Source of the DNA: CAYOSU01 sp964406735
GTDB lineage: Bacteria > Bacillota > Clostridia > Christensenellales > CAMQZB01
DNA length: 64,000 bases
Assembly: GCA_964406735.1 (NCBI GenBank)
Contig: CAYOSU010000007.1
Location: 1-64,000 of the forward strand
Direction: 5' to 3'
Below the pieces are notes generated by a model. The model had not been told where the DNA came from. It did not search any database and was given only the letters and a program-made list of their open reading frames with translations. Position 1 is the stretch's first letter, and every line of letters starts with the position of its first letter. Positions 34,488 to 43,000 of this stretch are shown here, piece by piece. The position numbers and the translations under genes are program-made.

Positions 34488-35242
34488 TAATAACTGATTA
34501 CCATACACATACGATATTCAGCCACGGCAAGGGCACGATAGAGGAGAACGTGCGCAGAGCAGAGGCGCTTGGCTTAAAGGAGATAGCGATAACAGACCAC
34601 GGACTCAGGCACATAATTTTCGGTTTGAGGCCCAAAAAAGTCAAAAAGATGAGAGCGATAATAGACGAGCTTCAAAAGACTACGAGCGTAAAGATACTTC
34701 TCGGAGTCGAGGCAAACCTTGCATCGAGCACGGGCGAGATAGACATAAAGCCCTCCCAGCGAGATTGGTTCGACGTAGTCGTCTGCGGCTATCATAAAGC
34801 CGTTTTTTCGAGGAATTTTCTCGATTGGTGCGGCTTTGTGGCAAAGAATAACCTGTTGCAGTTCTTGCATATCAGACAGTCGAAAAAGACGATAGAGAAA
34901 AACACTCGGGCACTTTGCTTGGCGGTGGAGAAGAACAATATAGACATACTCTCCCACGTCAACCACGATATGAAGGTAGACGCCGTAGAAGTAGCAAGAA
35001 CGTGCAAAAAATACGGAACGTACTTTGAGATAAACGCAAAAAAAGAGCACGTAGACACAAAAACCCTGAAAGAGGTAGAAAAAACGGGCGTCGGACTTAT
35101 AATAAACTCCGATGCACACACGCCTGACAGAGTAGGCGAATTTGCGCTTGCCCTTCAGATGTGTGAAAAAGCAGATATTCCCCTCGAGCGTATAGCAAAC
35201 TATAACGCCGTTCCCAAGCTCAACACCAAAGACAGGAGATAA
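34484..35242 (+). CDS. PHP-domain metal-dependent phosphoesterase
   Basis: A 252-residue PHP (polymerase and histidinol phosphatase) protein. Metal ligands appear as DYHTHTIFSHG, ITDHGLRH, LLGVEAN, CGYHKA, LSHVNHD and NSDAHTP, a complete trinuclear set. It starts at a TTG (34484) overlapping the murB stop; no ATG is possible nearby. Members of this clade sit beside murB in many Clostridia and are thought to act on phosphate monoesters or nucleotides; the substrate is unknown. Confidence 0.85.
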   Translation: MIITDYHTHTIFSHGKGTIEENVRRAEALGLKEIAITDHGLRHIIFGLRPKKVKKMRAIIDELQKTTSVKILLGVEANLASSTGEIDIKPSQRDWFDVVVCGYHKAVFSRNFLDWCGFVAKNNLLQFLHIRQSKKTIEKNTRALCLAVEKNNIDILSHVNHDMKVDAVEVARTCKKYGTYFEINAKKEHVDTKTLKEVEKTGVGLIINSDAHTPDRVGEFALALQMCEKADIPLERIANYNAVPKLNTKDRR

Positions 35243-35244
35243 AA

Positions 35245-36186
35245 ATGTCCTTTACGAAAGAAGTAAAAGAAGAGGTCTTGACCGTCAAGCTCCCAAAAAC
35301 GAGCGACAAAGCATTCCTTTCCGCCCTCATTCACACTGTGGGCAGTATCGGCATGCGTGGCGGCGAGCTTGGCTTCGAGCTTTCCTGTGAAACGAAGTCG
35401 ATAATACTTCGTGCGGTCAGGATAATAAAGGAACTTTACGGCGAAAATCTTCTGATAACTGCGGACGATGCGACAGGCCCTAACAACAGACCTCTTTACA
35501 GCGCAAGCGTTTACGGCGAAAAAGCAAAGGAGATACTCGAAAAAGAGCGCATAATAGACCTTTCCGACGGCTTAGAGGTAATATTCGGCATCGACGAAGG
35601 ACTTTTCGAGAACGACTACGACGAAAAGGCGTACGTTTCTGCGGCGTTCTTGGGGTGCGGCTCGGTATCGCTTCCGAGCGATAAAACGAGCGGCGGCTAC
35701 CACCTTGAATTTGCCTTCAATAACGGCATTGCGGCGGACGACTTCGCATCGCTTTTGTTGCGTTGCGGCTTCAATCCGAAATTTATTGGGCGTGCAGGCA
35801 AGAGCCTGATATATTTCAAGGACAGCGAGTCGATTCTTGATATGCTTGCCTTCATAGAAGCCATGAACGGTGTCTTGAAGATGAGTGAAAAGATGGTCGA
35901 AAGGGAGACGAGAAATCTCATCAACCGCCAGACCAACTGCGAGATGGCGAACATAGACAGGTCGTTGAAGGCGTCCGAGAGACAGCTTTTGGCGATAAGA
36001 AAAATAGACGAGAAAATGGGCATAGATGCGCTTCCGGACATACTTTCGGAGTTTGCGCGCAAAAGGCTTGAAAACAGCGAGCTTTCCTTAGAGGAGCTCG
36101 GCGGACTTTTCGAGCCCAAGCTTACGAAGAGCGGAGTCAATTACCGCATGCGTAAGCTTATGAAAATAGCGGGGGAATTGGAATAA
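35245..36186 (+). CDS. whiA: DNA-binding protein WhiA
   Basis: A 313-residue WhiA homologue. It has the opening SFTKEVKEEV, two LAGLIDADG-homing-endonuclease-like repeats (residues about 20-180, without catalytic residues) and a C-terminal helix-turn-helix around LSLEELGGLFEPKLTKSGVNYRMRKL (key residues SLEELG and SGVNYR). In characterised bacteria WhiA binds DNA and affects cell division and chromosome segregation. It starts two bases after the PHP stop and abuts dnaE exactly. Confidence 0.93.
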   Translation: MSFTKEVKEEVLTVKLPKTSDKAFLSALIHTVGSIGMRGGELGFELSCETKSIILRAVRIIKELYGENLLITADDATGPNNRPLYSASVYGEKAKEILEKERIIDLSDGLEVIFGIDEGLFENDYDEKAYVSAAFLGCGSVSLPSDKTSGGYHLEFAFNNGIAADDFASLLLRCGFNPKFIGRAGKSLIYFKDSESILDMLAFIEAMNGVLKMSEKMVERETRNLINRQTNCEMANIDRSLKASERQLLAIRKIDEKMGIDALPDILSEFARKRLENSELSLEELGGLFEPKLTKSGVNYRMRKLMKIAGELE

Positions 36187-39100
36187 ATGGGTAATTTCGT
36201 ACACTTACACGTTCATACCGAATATTCGTTGCTTGACGGTGCGGCGAGGATAAATCGCCTGTTCTCACGCTGCAAGGAGCTAGGGCAGGACGCCATCGCA
36301 ATAACCGACCACGGCGTCATGTACGGCGTCATAGACTTCTGGAAGGCGGCGAAAAAAGAGGGCGTAAAGCCGATAATAGGCTGTGAGTTCTACGTCGTAG
36401 ACGACCACACGAAAAAGGTTGCGAGAGAGCATAGAGATCACTTAGTCCTTATCGCAAAGAATGAGGCAGGCTATAAGAGCCTTATGAAGCTCGATTCCAT
36501 TGCGTTCGTAGACGGCTACTATATCAAACCGAGGATAGACTTAAACCTTTTAAGAGAGCACCACGAGGGGCTTATATGCCTTACTGCGTGCTTGGCAGGC
36601 CATATACCGCAGGCGTTCCTAAAAGGTGACGATAACGAGGCGGAAAAATACCTTCTCGAGCTTAAAGAGATGTTCGGCGACGACTTGTACGTCGAGATAC
36701 AGGACCACGGGCTTTCCGAGCAAAAATTCGTACTGCCAAAGCTCATCGAGCTTGCGAAAAAGCACGACGTAAAGCTCGTTGCGACAAACGACGTTCATTA
36801 TATCAACAAGGAAGACAGCGAGATGCAGGACGTCTTACTGCGCATACAGACGGGCAGTAAGATGACGGACAAGCTGGACTTTGCGTTTGAAACGAGCGAG
36901 TTCTACTTAAAAAGCGAAGATGAGATGCGCGCGCTTTTCCCCTACTGTCAAGAGGCAATAGACAACACCCGTGAGATAGCCGACAAGTGCGATGTCGAGA
37001 TAAAATTCCACCAGGACCTTATCCCCAACTACGTTCCCGAGAACGGCATGACGGCAAAGGAGTTTTTATACGACCTTTGCGAAAAGGGATTAAGGCAGAG
37101 ATATTCCGAGATAACGCAGGAGATAAGGGACAGAGCGGATTATGAGCTCGGACTTATCACGAAGATGGGCTACGTCGAGTACTATCTGATAGTATGGGAC
37201 TTCATCAACTACGCAAAAAGCCAAGGCATTCCCGTAGGCTACGGCAGAGGAAGCGGCGTCGGCTCGATAGTTGCGTACGCAATAGGCATCACCAACGTAG
37301 ACCCCTTGCGCTTTGCACTCCTTTTCGAGAGATTTTTGAACCCCGAGAGAGTCTCGATGCCCGACTTCGACATCGACTTTTGCTGTGAGCGCAGAGGCGA
37401 GGTAATAGAGTACGTAACGAGGAAGTACGGCAGCAACAACGTCTGCCAGATAGTAACGTTTGGTACGATGGCGGCAAAGAACGCCGTCCGAGATGTAGCG
37501 AGGGTATACGACGTTCCCATTCCCGACGTTTTGAAGGTAACGAAGCTGATACCCTCGAACCCCGGACTTAAAGTAACGCTCGAAAAGCTGTTCGATAGGG
37601 ACGAAAATGGTCATACCAAGATAGAGATACCCGAGCTACTTGAGATATACGACAACGATCCGCAGATGCGCAAGGTCATTGACATGGCGAAAAAGTGCGA
37701 GGGCATGCCGAGAAACACGGGCATGCATGCGGCAGGCGTAGTTATCTGCGGCAAACGCCTTGACGACTGGATACCCCTTCAGAGGAACGGCGACAACGTA
37801 ACGACGCAATACGCAAAGGACTTGGTCGAGGAATTGGGACTTCTCAAAATGGACTTTTTGGGACTCATTACGCTCACCGACCTTAAAAAAGCGACCGATT
37901 ACGTAAAGGAAAACTACGGCGTAACGGTAGACTTTTCAAAGATACCCGACGACGATCAGGAAGTATATAAGATGATCGGCGAGGGCAAGACGGCGTGCGT
38001 GTTCCAGCTCGAAAACGGCGGCATGACAAAGTTCATGATGAACCTGAAGCCCAACTGCATGGAAGACATCATCGCAGGAATTTCGCTTTACCGCCCCGGC
38101 CCCATGCAGTTTTGCGACATATACGTAGAAAGTAAGCATCATCCCGAGACTGTCGTATACGATACGCCTCTTCTTGAAGACATCCTGAACGTAACCTACG
38201 GCGTATTCATATATCAGGAGCAGGTAATGCAGATAGTTCAGAAGCTCGCAGGCTATTCGCTCGGACAGGCGGACATCATTCGCCGTGCGATGAGTAAGAA
38301 GAAAAAGTACGAGATGGACATCCACAGAAAGCTGTTCATCTACGGCGGCGAAGAGCCTAGCAAGCACGCGTATATCCCCGGCGCAATCGCAAACGGCGTT
38401 CCCGAGGAGGTTGCGGCAAAGCTTTTCGACAAGATGGAGGCTTTCGCAAGCTATGCGTTCAACAAGTCGCACGCTGCGGCGTATGCAACGGTAACGTACC
38501 AGACTGCGTACTTCATGAGATACTACCCGTGCGAGTTCATCTGTGCGGTGCTCAACAACAGAATAACCGACATCAAGGACGTAACGAAATATACTTCCTT
38601 TGCAAGGGACAGAGGAATAGAGATACTGCCGCCCGACATCAACGAGTCGATAGCCTACTTCAAGGCGAGCGGCAATACGTTGCGATTCGGCTTGGCAGGC
38701 GTCAAGAACGTCGGCGAGCAGGTTGTCCTTGATATAATAAAAGAGCGCAATGCGAACGGCAAATTCACCGATTTTGCGGACTTTTTGTCGAGAACGTGCT
38801 TGATAATAAACAAAAAGCTCGTCGAGTGCCTTATTAAGGCAGGCGCATTCGACTGCTTCGGTCATGCGAGAGCGGAGCTTTTATCGCTATACGAGCACTA
38901 CGTAGACATATTCGTCCACGACAAAAAGGGACAGGCTAGCGGACAGATGTCGCTGTTTGGAGACGTTCTCGAAACGACAGGCATAGAGATACGATACAAC
39001 GGCACGCCCGAGTTCGACGAGATGTTCAAATTGAACCTTGAAAAAGAGGTCTTGGGAATATACGTCTCGGGGCACCCTCTCAATTCGTTCAGGACGGAGC

Positions 39101-39672
39101 TTTCAAAGCTCGAGTTCAATTCGTCCATGGCAACCATAGAGGAGTCTGACGACGACGATGACTTTGTCGAGGATAAAAAGCCGTCGTACGAGGGAAAAAG
39201 AGTGGTCGTCGGCGGTATGCTCAAAAACTTAAGGGGCGTACTTACCAAGGAACAGAAGTCGATGAAATACGGGCAGATAGAGGACTTGTTCGGTAGCATG
39301 GACATAGTCTTCTTCCCGAGAGTGTACGAAAAATATAAAGATCTCATAGAGGAAGACAGCGTTGTCGAGGTAAGGGGCACCGTTGCGCTCAAGACCGAAA
39401 CGCAGTACCAGATAAACGCAGAAGTAGTCATGCCCTGCCAGAAGTCTGCGCCCGAGGAGGAGAGACGTGAACGCAAGCTGTACCTAAAAATAGACGACGA
39501 GGAACAGCTTTCCGAGGTACAGGATATATTGCTCGACTACGTCGGAAATATGCAGGTAGTCGTCAAATACCAAGGGCACGCAATGGCGCTGCCTTATAGG
39601 GTGGCGTATTCCGAGGGCTTGAGACAAGAGCTCGTCAGGTGCGTAGACGAGAAGTATATAATTTGTAAATGA
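36187..39672 (+). CDS. dnaE: DNA polymerase III alpha subunit DnaE
   Basis: A 1161-residue C-family replicative polymerase. An intact PHP domain opens it (HLHVHTEYSLLDG, ITDHGVMYG). The palm carries GYGRGSGVGS and MPDFDIDFC, whose Asp residues bind the catalytic metals. The fingers include YRPGPM and KSHAAAYA, and a helix-hairpin-helix and an OB-fold (about residues 985-1070) follow. The start codon comes directly after the whiA stop. In Clostridia DnaE usually works beside PolC; its place between whiA and pfkA is a conserved order. Confidence 0.96.
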   Translation: MGNFVHLHVHTEYSLLDGAARINRLFSRCKELGQDAIAITDHGVMYGVIDFWKAAKKEGVKPIIGCEFYVVDDHTKKVAREHRDHLVLIAKNEAGYKSLMKLDSIAFVDGYYIKPRIDLNLLREHHEGLICLTACLAGHIPQAFLKGDDNEAEKYLLELKEMFGDDLYVEIQDHGLSEQKFVLPKLIELAKKHDVKLVATNDVHYINKEDSEMQDVLLRIQTGSKMTDKLDFAFETSEFYLKSEDEMRALFPYCQEAIDNTREIADKCDVEIKFHQDLIPNYVPENGMTAKEFLYDLCEKGLRQRYSEITQEIRDRADYELGLITKMGYVEYYLIVWDFINYAKSQGIPVGYGRGSGVGSIVAYAIGITNVDPLRFALLFERFLNPERVSMPDFDIDFCCERRGEVIEYVTRKYGSNNVCQIVTFGTMAAKNAVRDVARVYDVPIPDVLKVTKLIPSNPGLKVTLEKLFDRDENGHTKIEIPELLEIYDNDPQMRKVIDMAKKCEGMPRNTGMHAAGVVICGKRLDDWIPLQRNGDNVTTQYAKDLVEELGLLKMDFLGLITLTDLKKATDYVKENYGVTVDFSKIPDDDQEVYKMIGEGKTACVFQLENGGMTKFMMNLKPNCMEDIIAGISLYRPGPMQFCDIYVESKHHPETVVYDTPLLEDILNVTYGVFIYQEQVMQIVQKLAGYSLGQADIIRRAMSKKKKYEMDIHRKLFIYGGEEPSKHAYIPGAIANGVPEEVAAKLFDKMEAFASYAFNKSHAAAYATVTYQTAYFMRYYPCEFICAVLNNRITDIKDVTKYTSFARDRGIEILPPDINESIAYFKASGNTLRFGLAGVKNVGEQVVLDIIKERNANGKFTDFADFLSRTCLIINKKLVECLIKAGAFDCFGHARAELLSLYEHYVDIFVHDKKGQASGQMSLFGDVLETTGIEIRYNGTPEFDEMFKLNLEKEVLGIYVSGHPLNSFRTELSKLEFNSSMATIEESDDDDDFVEDKKPSYEGKRVVVGGMLKNLRGVLTKEQKSMKYGQIEDLFGSMDIVFFPRVYEKYKDLIEEDSVVEVRGTVALKTETQYQINAEVVMPCQKSAPEEERRERKLYLKIDDEEQLSEVQDILLDYVGNMQVVVKYQGHAMALPYRVAYSEGLRQELVRCVDEKYIICK

Positions 39673-39716
39673 GCGGTTTTTAGGGTAAAATAGTGGATTA
39701 TTGCAATAAAAACGTT

Positions 39717-39744
39717 AGGTTTTTTTGTAAAAAAATGGTAGAAT
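39717..39744 (+). promoter_or_regulatory. Weak candidate promoter of pfkA
   Basis: TAGAAT at 39739-39744 is a fair -10 box; TTAGGT 18 bases upstream is a poor -35. The 117-base gap after dnaE holds no terminator that I can see. Confidence 0.35.
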
Positions 39745-39789
39745 AGTCCAAGTATGGTTTTATAAAATATAAGGAAGAGCAAGAAACTT

Positions 39790-40752
39790 ATGAAAAAGAT
39801 CGGAGTTTTAACGAGCGGCGGAGATGCGCCGGGTATGAACGCCGCAATAAGAGCGGTAACAAGGGCAGGACTTGATATGGGCATGGAAGTAGTCGGCGTA
39901 ATGCGCGGCTATTCAGGCCTTCTCAATTCCGAATTTGTAAAGATGGATTCAAGATCCGTATCGGGCATTATTCAGAGAGGCGGCACGATGCTTCTTTCCG
40001 CAAGATGCCCCGAGTTCCAGACCGAAGAGGGACAGATGCAAGGCGTTGAGAACCTCAAAAAAGAGGGCATCGAGGGCTTGGTAACCATCGGCGGCGACGG
40101 AACGTTCCACGGTGCAGAGGTCTTGTCCGTAAAGTACGGTATTCCCACAATCGGAATCCCGGGAACCATCGACAACGACTTGGCGTATACCGACTTCACG
40201 CTTGGCTTTGACACTGCGTGCAACACTGCGCTTTCCCTCATCAATAACTTGAGGGATACTATGCGCTCGCACGAAAGAGTAAGCGTCGTTGAGGTAATGG
40301 GCAGACGTTGCGGCGATATAGCCCTTTATTCGGGCATAGCGTCGGGCGCAGAGGTAATAATGATTCCCGAAGATCCCATGTCGATAGAAGAGGTCTGCGA
40401 AAGACTTGACAAGGCAAAGGAGAGAGGTAAATCATCCTCGATAATCATTCTTGCCGAGGGCGCAGGAACCGCTGACGACGTTGCAAAACAGGTCTCAGAA
40501 AAGACAGGTATGTCCGTTCGTGGCACCGTCTTAGGACACCTTTTGAGAGGCGGCTCACCCACCCTTAACGATAGACTTTTGGCTACCCAGTGCGGTTACA
40601 GAGCGGCTGTTCTTCTCAAAAACGGCATCGGCAACAGAGTAATCGGAACTCGCAACGAGCAGATAATCGACCTCGATATAGTAGAGGCACTCTCCATGGA
40701 AAGAAGATTCCACAAAGAGCTTTACGAGGCTTCCAAGATACTCTCGTTCTGA
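39790..40752 (+). CDS. pfkA: ATP-dependent 6-phosphofructokinase
   Basis: A 320-residue enzyme phosphorylating fructose 6-phosphate, the committed step of glycolysis. It has LTSGGDAPGMNAAIR (ATP loop), IGGDGTF (the Gly that marks ATP rather than pyrophosphate use), GIPGTIDND with the catalytic Asp, EVMGRRCG and GHLLRGGSP. Length matches bacterial PfkA. AAGGAAGAG lies upstream. Its place after dnaE is common in Clostridia. Confidence 0.96.
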   Translation: MKKIGVLTSGGDAPGMNAAIRAVTRAGLDMGMEVVGVMRGYSGLLNSEFVKMDSRSVSGIIQRGGTMLLSARCPEFQTEEGQMQGVENLKKEGIEGLVTIGGDGTFHGAEVLSVKYGIPTIGIPGTIDNDLAYTDFTLGFDTACNTALSLINNLRDTMRSHERVSVVEVMGRRCGDIALYSGIASGAEVIMIPEDPMSIEEVCERLDKAKERGKSSSIIILAEGAGTADDVAKQVSEKTGMSVRGTVLGHLLRGGSPTLNDRLLATQCGYRAAVLLKNGIGNRVIGTRNEQIIDLDIVEALSMERRFHKELYEASKILSF

Positions 40753-40828
40753 TAAACGGCAATCAAAGAAATAAAAAAGATAAGAAAAAGCTTTGGATGA
40801 TTCCAAAGCCCGACTTGATACTAAACGA

Positions 40829-40860
40829 AAAAACGACGTAGCCACTACGCCGTTTTTTTT
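40829..40860 (+). terminator. Terminator of pfkA
   Basis: AAAAACG-CGTAG pairs with CTACG-CGTTTTT with one mismatch and a three-base loop, followed by eight T. Confidence 0.85.
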
Positions 40861-40940
40861 GCAAAAAGCGGCTCTTTCTTTTTTCTATTGACGGGCGCAA
40901 GCCCTTCGTGGTATGATAACAAAGTAAAGGACAAAAAGCA

Positions 40941-42281
40941 ATGAACAAGAACGATATAATAGAGCTTCAGATAGACTCCTACGGAGACAAGGGCGAGGGT
41001 GTCGGCAGATACGACGGTCTTGCCGTTTTCGTGCCCTTTGCGATAGTCGGCGAGAGGGTAAAAGCGAGGATAATACTCAATAAAAAGACCTACGCCGTAG
41101 GAAAGCTCGTCGAGGTACTGACGCCCTCTAGCGAGAGAATAACGCCCCTTTGCCCGTATTTCACAAAATGCGGCGGATGCCAGCTCATGCATATGTCTGA
41201 AAGCGCACAAAAAAGCCTCAAACGCAAAAAGGTTGCCGACGCAATAAAGCGCATCGGCAAGCTCGACGTAAATGTTGACGACGTAGTCTGCGGCGAAAAC
41301 ACTCTTCGCTACCGCAACAAGCTTCAGATGCCATTGCAAGGCGGCGAAAGCGGACTTCAGGGCGGCTTTTACGCCCCCTTTTCCCATAGGCTGATTGCGG
41401 TAAACGACTGCCTGATACAGACCGAAACGTCGATGAAAGTCTTTGCTGCGCTCAAAGAGTACGCCGACGAGAACGGCATTTCGGGCTATTGCGAAAGCAC
41501 GCATACGGGGCTTTTGCGCTACTTAGTGCTCAGGAGTGCAGAGAACGGACTTCTTATCACGGTGGTGATAAACGGCAGAAAATTGCCCAAAATAGACCGC
41601 CTGATAGCCAAATTAGAGGAACTTGACACGCCGTTTGGCTTGTACGTCAACGAGAACACCGCTCGAACAAACGTACCCTTTGGCGACAGATTCACCCACG
41701 TTTGCGGATTGAGAGAACTGCCCCTTTGCGACGACGGCATAAGATACTCCGTCCTGCCGCAGTCCTTTTTGCAGGTCAACGACGAGGTAAAGGACAGGCT
41801 TTACGCCGATAGCATCGCAAAAGTCGGCATCGACGAAGACACGACGGTAATAAACGCCTACTCTGGCGCAGGGCTTCTGACCGCCAAGCTTGCCAAAAAG
41901 GCAAAACGTGCGATAGGCGTAGAGATAATCCCTGCCGCAACACAAAACGCCGACCGCCTGAAAGAGGAGAACGGCGTTCGGAATATGCAAAATATAACGG
42001 GCGACTGCGCAATAGAGATCCCCCGCATAATAAAGGGCATGACGGGCGAAAAGACCGTACTTTTCCTCGATCCCCCACGAAAGGGCGTAGACGAAAAGGT
42101 GCTTGACGCAACCCTTGACGCCGAGCCCGAGAAAATAGTTTACATTTCCTGCAACCCCTCAACGCTTGCAAGGGACTTGGCGATATTATCCCAAAAATAC
42201 ACCGTAACGTCCGTAACCCCTTACGACATGTTTCCCCAGACCTCCCACGTCGAGACGGTTGTTTGTCTCAACAAACAATAG
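40941..42281 (+). CDS. rumA: 23S rRNA (uracil-5-)-methyltransferase, RumA/RlmD type
   Basis: A 446-residue SAM-dependent RNA methyltransferase. It has an N-terminal TRAM domain (about residues 1-58), the iron-sulfur motif CPYFTKCGGC with a further Cys in NDCLIQ, NAYSGAGLLT for SAM, FLDPPRKG and ISCNPSTLARD with the catalytic Cys. The C-terminus SHVETVVCL is the family hallmark, but the last three residues (NKQ) are encoded by the left end of the inserted element described at 42271. AAGGAC precedes the start. Confidence 0.93.
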   Translation: MNKNDIIELQIDSYGDKGEGVGRYDGLAVFVPFAIVGERVKARIILNKKTYAVGKLVEVLTPSSERITPLCPYFTKCGGCQLMHMSESAQKSLKRKKVADAIKRIGKLDVNVDDVVCGENTLRYRNKLQMPLQGGESGLQGGFYAPFSHRLIAVNDCLIQTETSMKVFAALKEYADENGISGYCESTHTGLLRYLVLRSAENGLLITVVINGRKLPKIDRLIAKLEELDTPFGLYVNENTARTNVPFGDRFTHVCGLRELPLCDDGIRYSVLPQSFLQVNDEVKDRLYADSIAKVGIDEDTTVINAYSGAGLLTAKLAKKAKRAIGVEIIPAATQNADRLKEENGVRNMQNITGDCAIEIPRIIKGMTGEKTVLFLDPPRKGVDEKVLDATLDAEPEKIVYISCNPSTLARDLAILSQKYTVTSVTPYDMFPQTSHVETVVCLNKQ

Positions 42282-42288
42282 TTTCAAC
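42259..42288. repeat. Hairpin at the rumA 3' end, formed with the left inverted repeat
   Basis: TTGTTTGT in the rumA tail pairs perfectly with ACAAACAA across a four-base loop; with mismatches the pairing extends to GAGAC/GTTTC. The right arm, ACAAACAATAGTTTCAAC (42271-42288), is the complement of a sequence at 42896-42913 with one mismatch, so it doubles as the left terminal repeat. Confidence 0.75.
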
Positions 42289-42289
42289 A

Positions 42290-42470
42290 TTGATATGTGC
42301 CACTTGCGTGTCACTCGATATAACCTCGGCTCGATATGTTGCTTCGCAACTCGATATGCCCTGTGAGGCGAGAAGTGGTACATATCTATATCGAATGCGA
42401 ACAAAGTGAGCATATATCGAGTTTGAGCACCGTGAAAACATATCGAGTTCGCAAACGGCGAATATATAGA
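42290..42470. repeat. Inverted array of TCGATAT/ATATCGA heptamers with mini-hairpins
   Basis: Three exact TCGATAT (42315, 42331, 42351) are followed by three exact ATATCGA (42388, 42414, 42440). Near-copies TTGATAT (42290) and ATATAGA (42464) flank them. The spacers are small hairpins: GTTGC-TTC-GCAAC, GCC-CTGTGA-GGC, ATGC/GCAT, GTTT/AAAC and TTCGC-AAACG-GCGAA. A 14-bp outer stem joins 42292-42305 with 42373-42386. The repeats are too short and too symmetrical for CRISPR. Confidence 0.85.
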
Positions 42471-42489
42471 TAAAAGGGAGTATGACAAA

Positions 42490-42840
42490 ATGAACGATAA
42501 CAAAAACAAACTTCGTGAAGATGCAATTGAATTTGCAATTCAAACATCCGACATATGCGACGGAATAAACGGCTGTTCCGTTTACGTCAATCAAATTATT
42601 CGTTCTTCATCTTCAATTGGCGCAAATATACATGAGGCAAAATATGCACAGAGCAAAGCCGATTTTATAAACAAACTTGAAATTTCTTTAAAAGAGTGTT
42701 CAGAGACAGAATATTGGCTTGAATTGATTTACAGAAAAGGTAAAATGACCGAAGCGACCTATAAAGATCTACGAAATAAATGCGGCTCGATCAGAAGAAG
42801 ATTGATAGCCTCCGTCACCACTGCAAAGGGAAACAACTAA
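42490..42840 (+). CDS. Four-helix-bundle protein of the S23 / 23S rRNA intervening-sequence family
   Basis: A 116-residue protein of the four-helix-bundle family first described from open frames inside 23S rRNA intervening sequences and related to the Avd proteins of diversity-generating retroelements. Family marks are the first helix RSSSSIGANIHEA preceded by VNQIIR, KADFINKLEISLKECSETEYWL and the late SIRRRLIAS helix. AAGGGAG precedes the ATG at 42490; an earlier ATG at 42482 is closed at once. Members form ring-shaped oligomers and bind nucleic acid in the studied cases. The gene is AT-rich compared with rumA and sits inside the inverted-repeat unit, so it looks acquired. No reverse transcriptase or variable repeat is near, so a retroelement role is not supported here. 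Confidence 0.85.
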   Translation: MNDNKNKLREDAIEFAIQTSDICDGINGCSVYVNQIIRSSSSIGANIHEAKYAQSKADFINKLEISLKECSETEYWLELIYRKGKMTEATYKDLRNKCGSIRRRLIASVTTAKGNN

Positions 42841-42868
42841 GAACAAATGTAAGTATCCACCCATAAAA

Positions 42869-42940
42869 ATGAGACCTTTTGGAGTCTTGACCCACGTTGA
42901 GACTATTGTTTGTCTGACAAAGACCACGAATGACTCATAA
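42869..42940 (+). pseudogene. Right-end copy of the rumA tail as a 23-codon frame
   Basis: An open frame starting ATG and ending TAA encodes MRPFGVLT followed by HVETIVCL and TKTTNDS. The HVETIVCL part copies the RumA terminus HVETVVCL, with the DNA matching 22 of 25 bases. No ribosome binding site is evident. It is either a displaced rumA 3' end or a tail carried by the element. Confidence 0.6.
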
Positions 42941-42951
42941 AATTCGATAAA

Positions 42952-42980
42952 CTCCCACACAAAGACCACCGAATCACCAA
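42952..42980 (+). repeat. Third, shortened rumA-tail remnant
   Basis: CTCCCAC, as in the rumA tail, joins directly to ACAAAGACCACCGAAT, which repeats ACAAAGACCAC-GAAT from 42917. It reads as a copy with the VETIVCL segment deleted, encoding TKTTES in place of TKTTNDS. Confidence 0.45.
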
Positions 42981-43000
42981 AAAGAACGGAGAGATCTCCC

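Larger units (their letters stand above)
42271..42913. mobile_element. Putative non-autonomous element with four-helix-bundle gene, inserted at rumA
   Basis: A 643-bp unit bounded by 18-bp inverted repeats (17 of 18 match). A 10-bp direct repeat TTGTTTGTCT lies at both junctions (42259-42268 and 42906-42915). Inside are an array of TCGATAT/ATATCGA heptamers, one gene (42490-42840) and, at the right end, a copy of the rumA tail. No transposase or recombinase is encoded. Seen directly: repeats, array and duplicated tail. Inferred: that it moves, or once moved, using machinery elsewhere. Confidence 0.6.

Noticed and set aside
37936..38865. A 309-codon minus-strand frame within dnaE
   Set aside because: Antisense to well-conserved polymerase motifs; no family resemblance.
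42290..42470. CRISPR array
   Set aside because: The repeats are only seven bases, occur in both orientations, and the spacers are self-complementary; no cas gene is near.
42490..42840. Diversity-generating retroelement accessory (Avd)
   Set aside because: The fold family fits, but there is no reverse transcriptase, template repeat or variable repeat in the window.
42490..42840. Intervening sequence within a 23S rRNA gene
   Set aside because: No rRNA sequence surrounds it; the flanks are an rRNA methyltransferase gene and a regulator.
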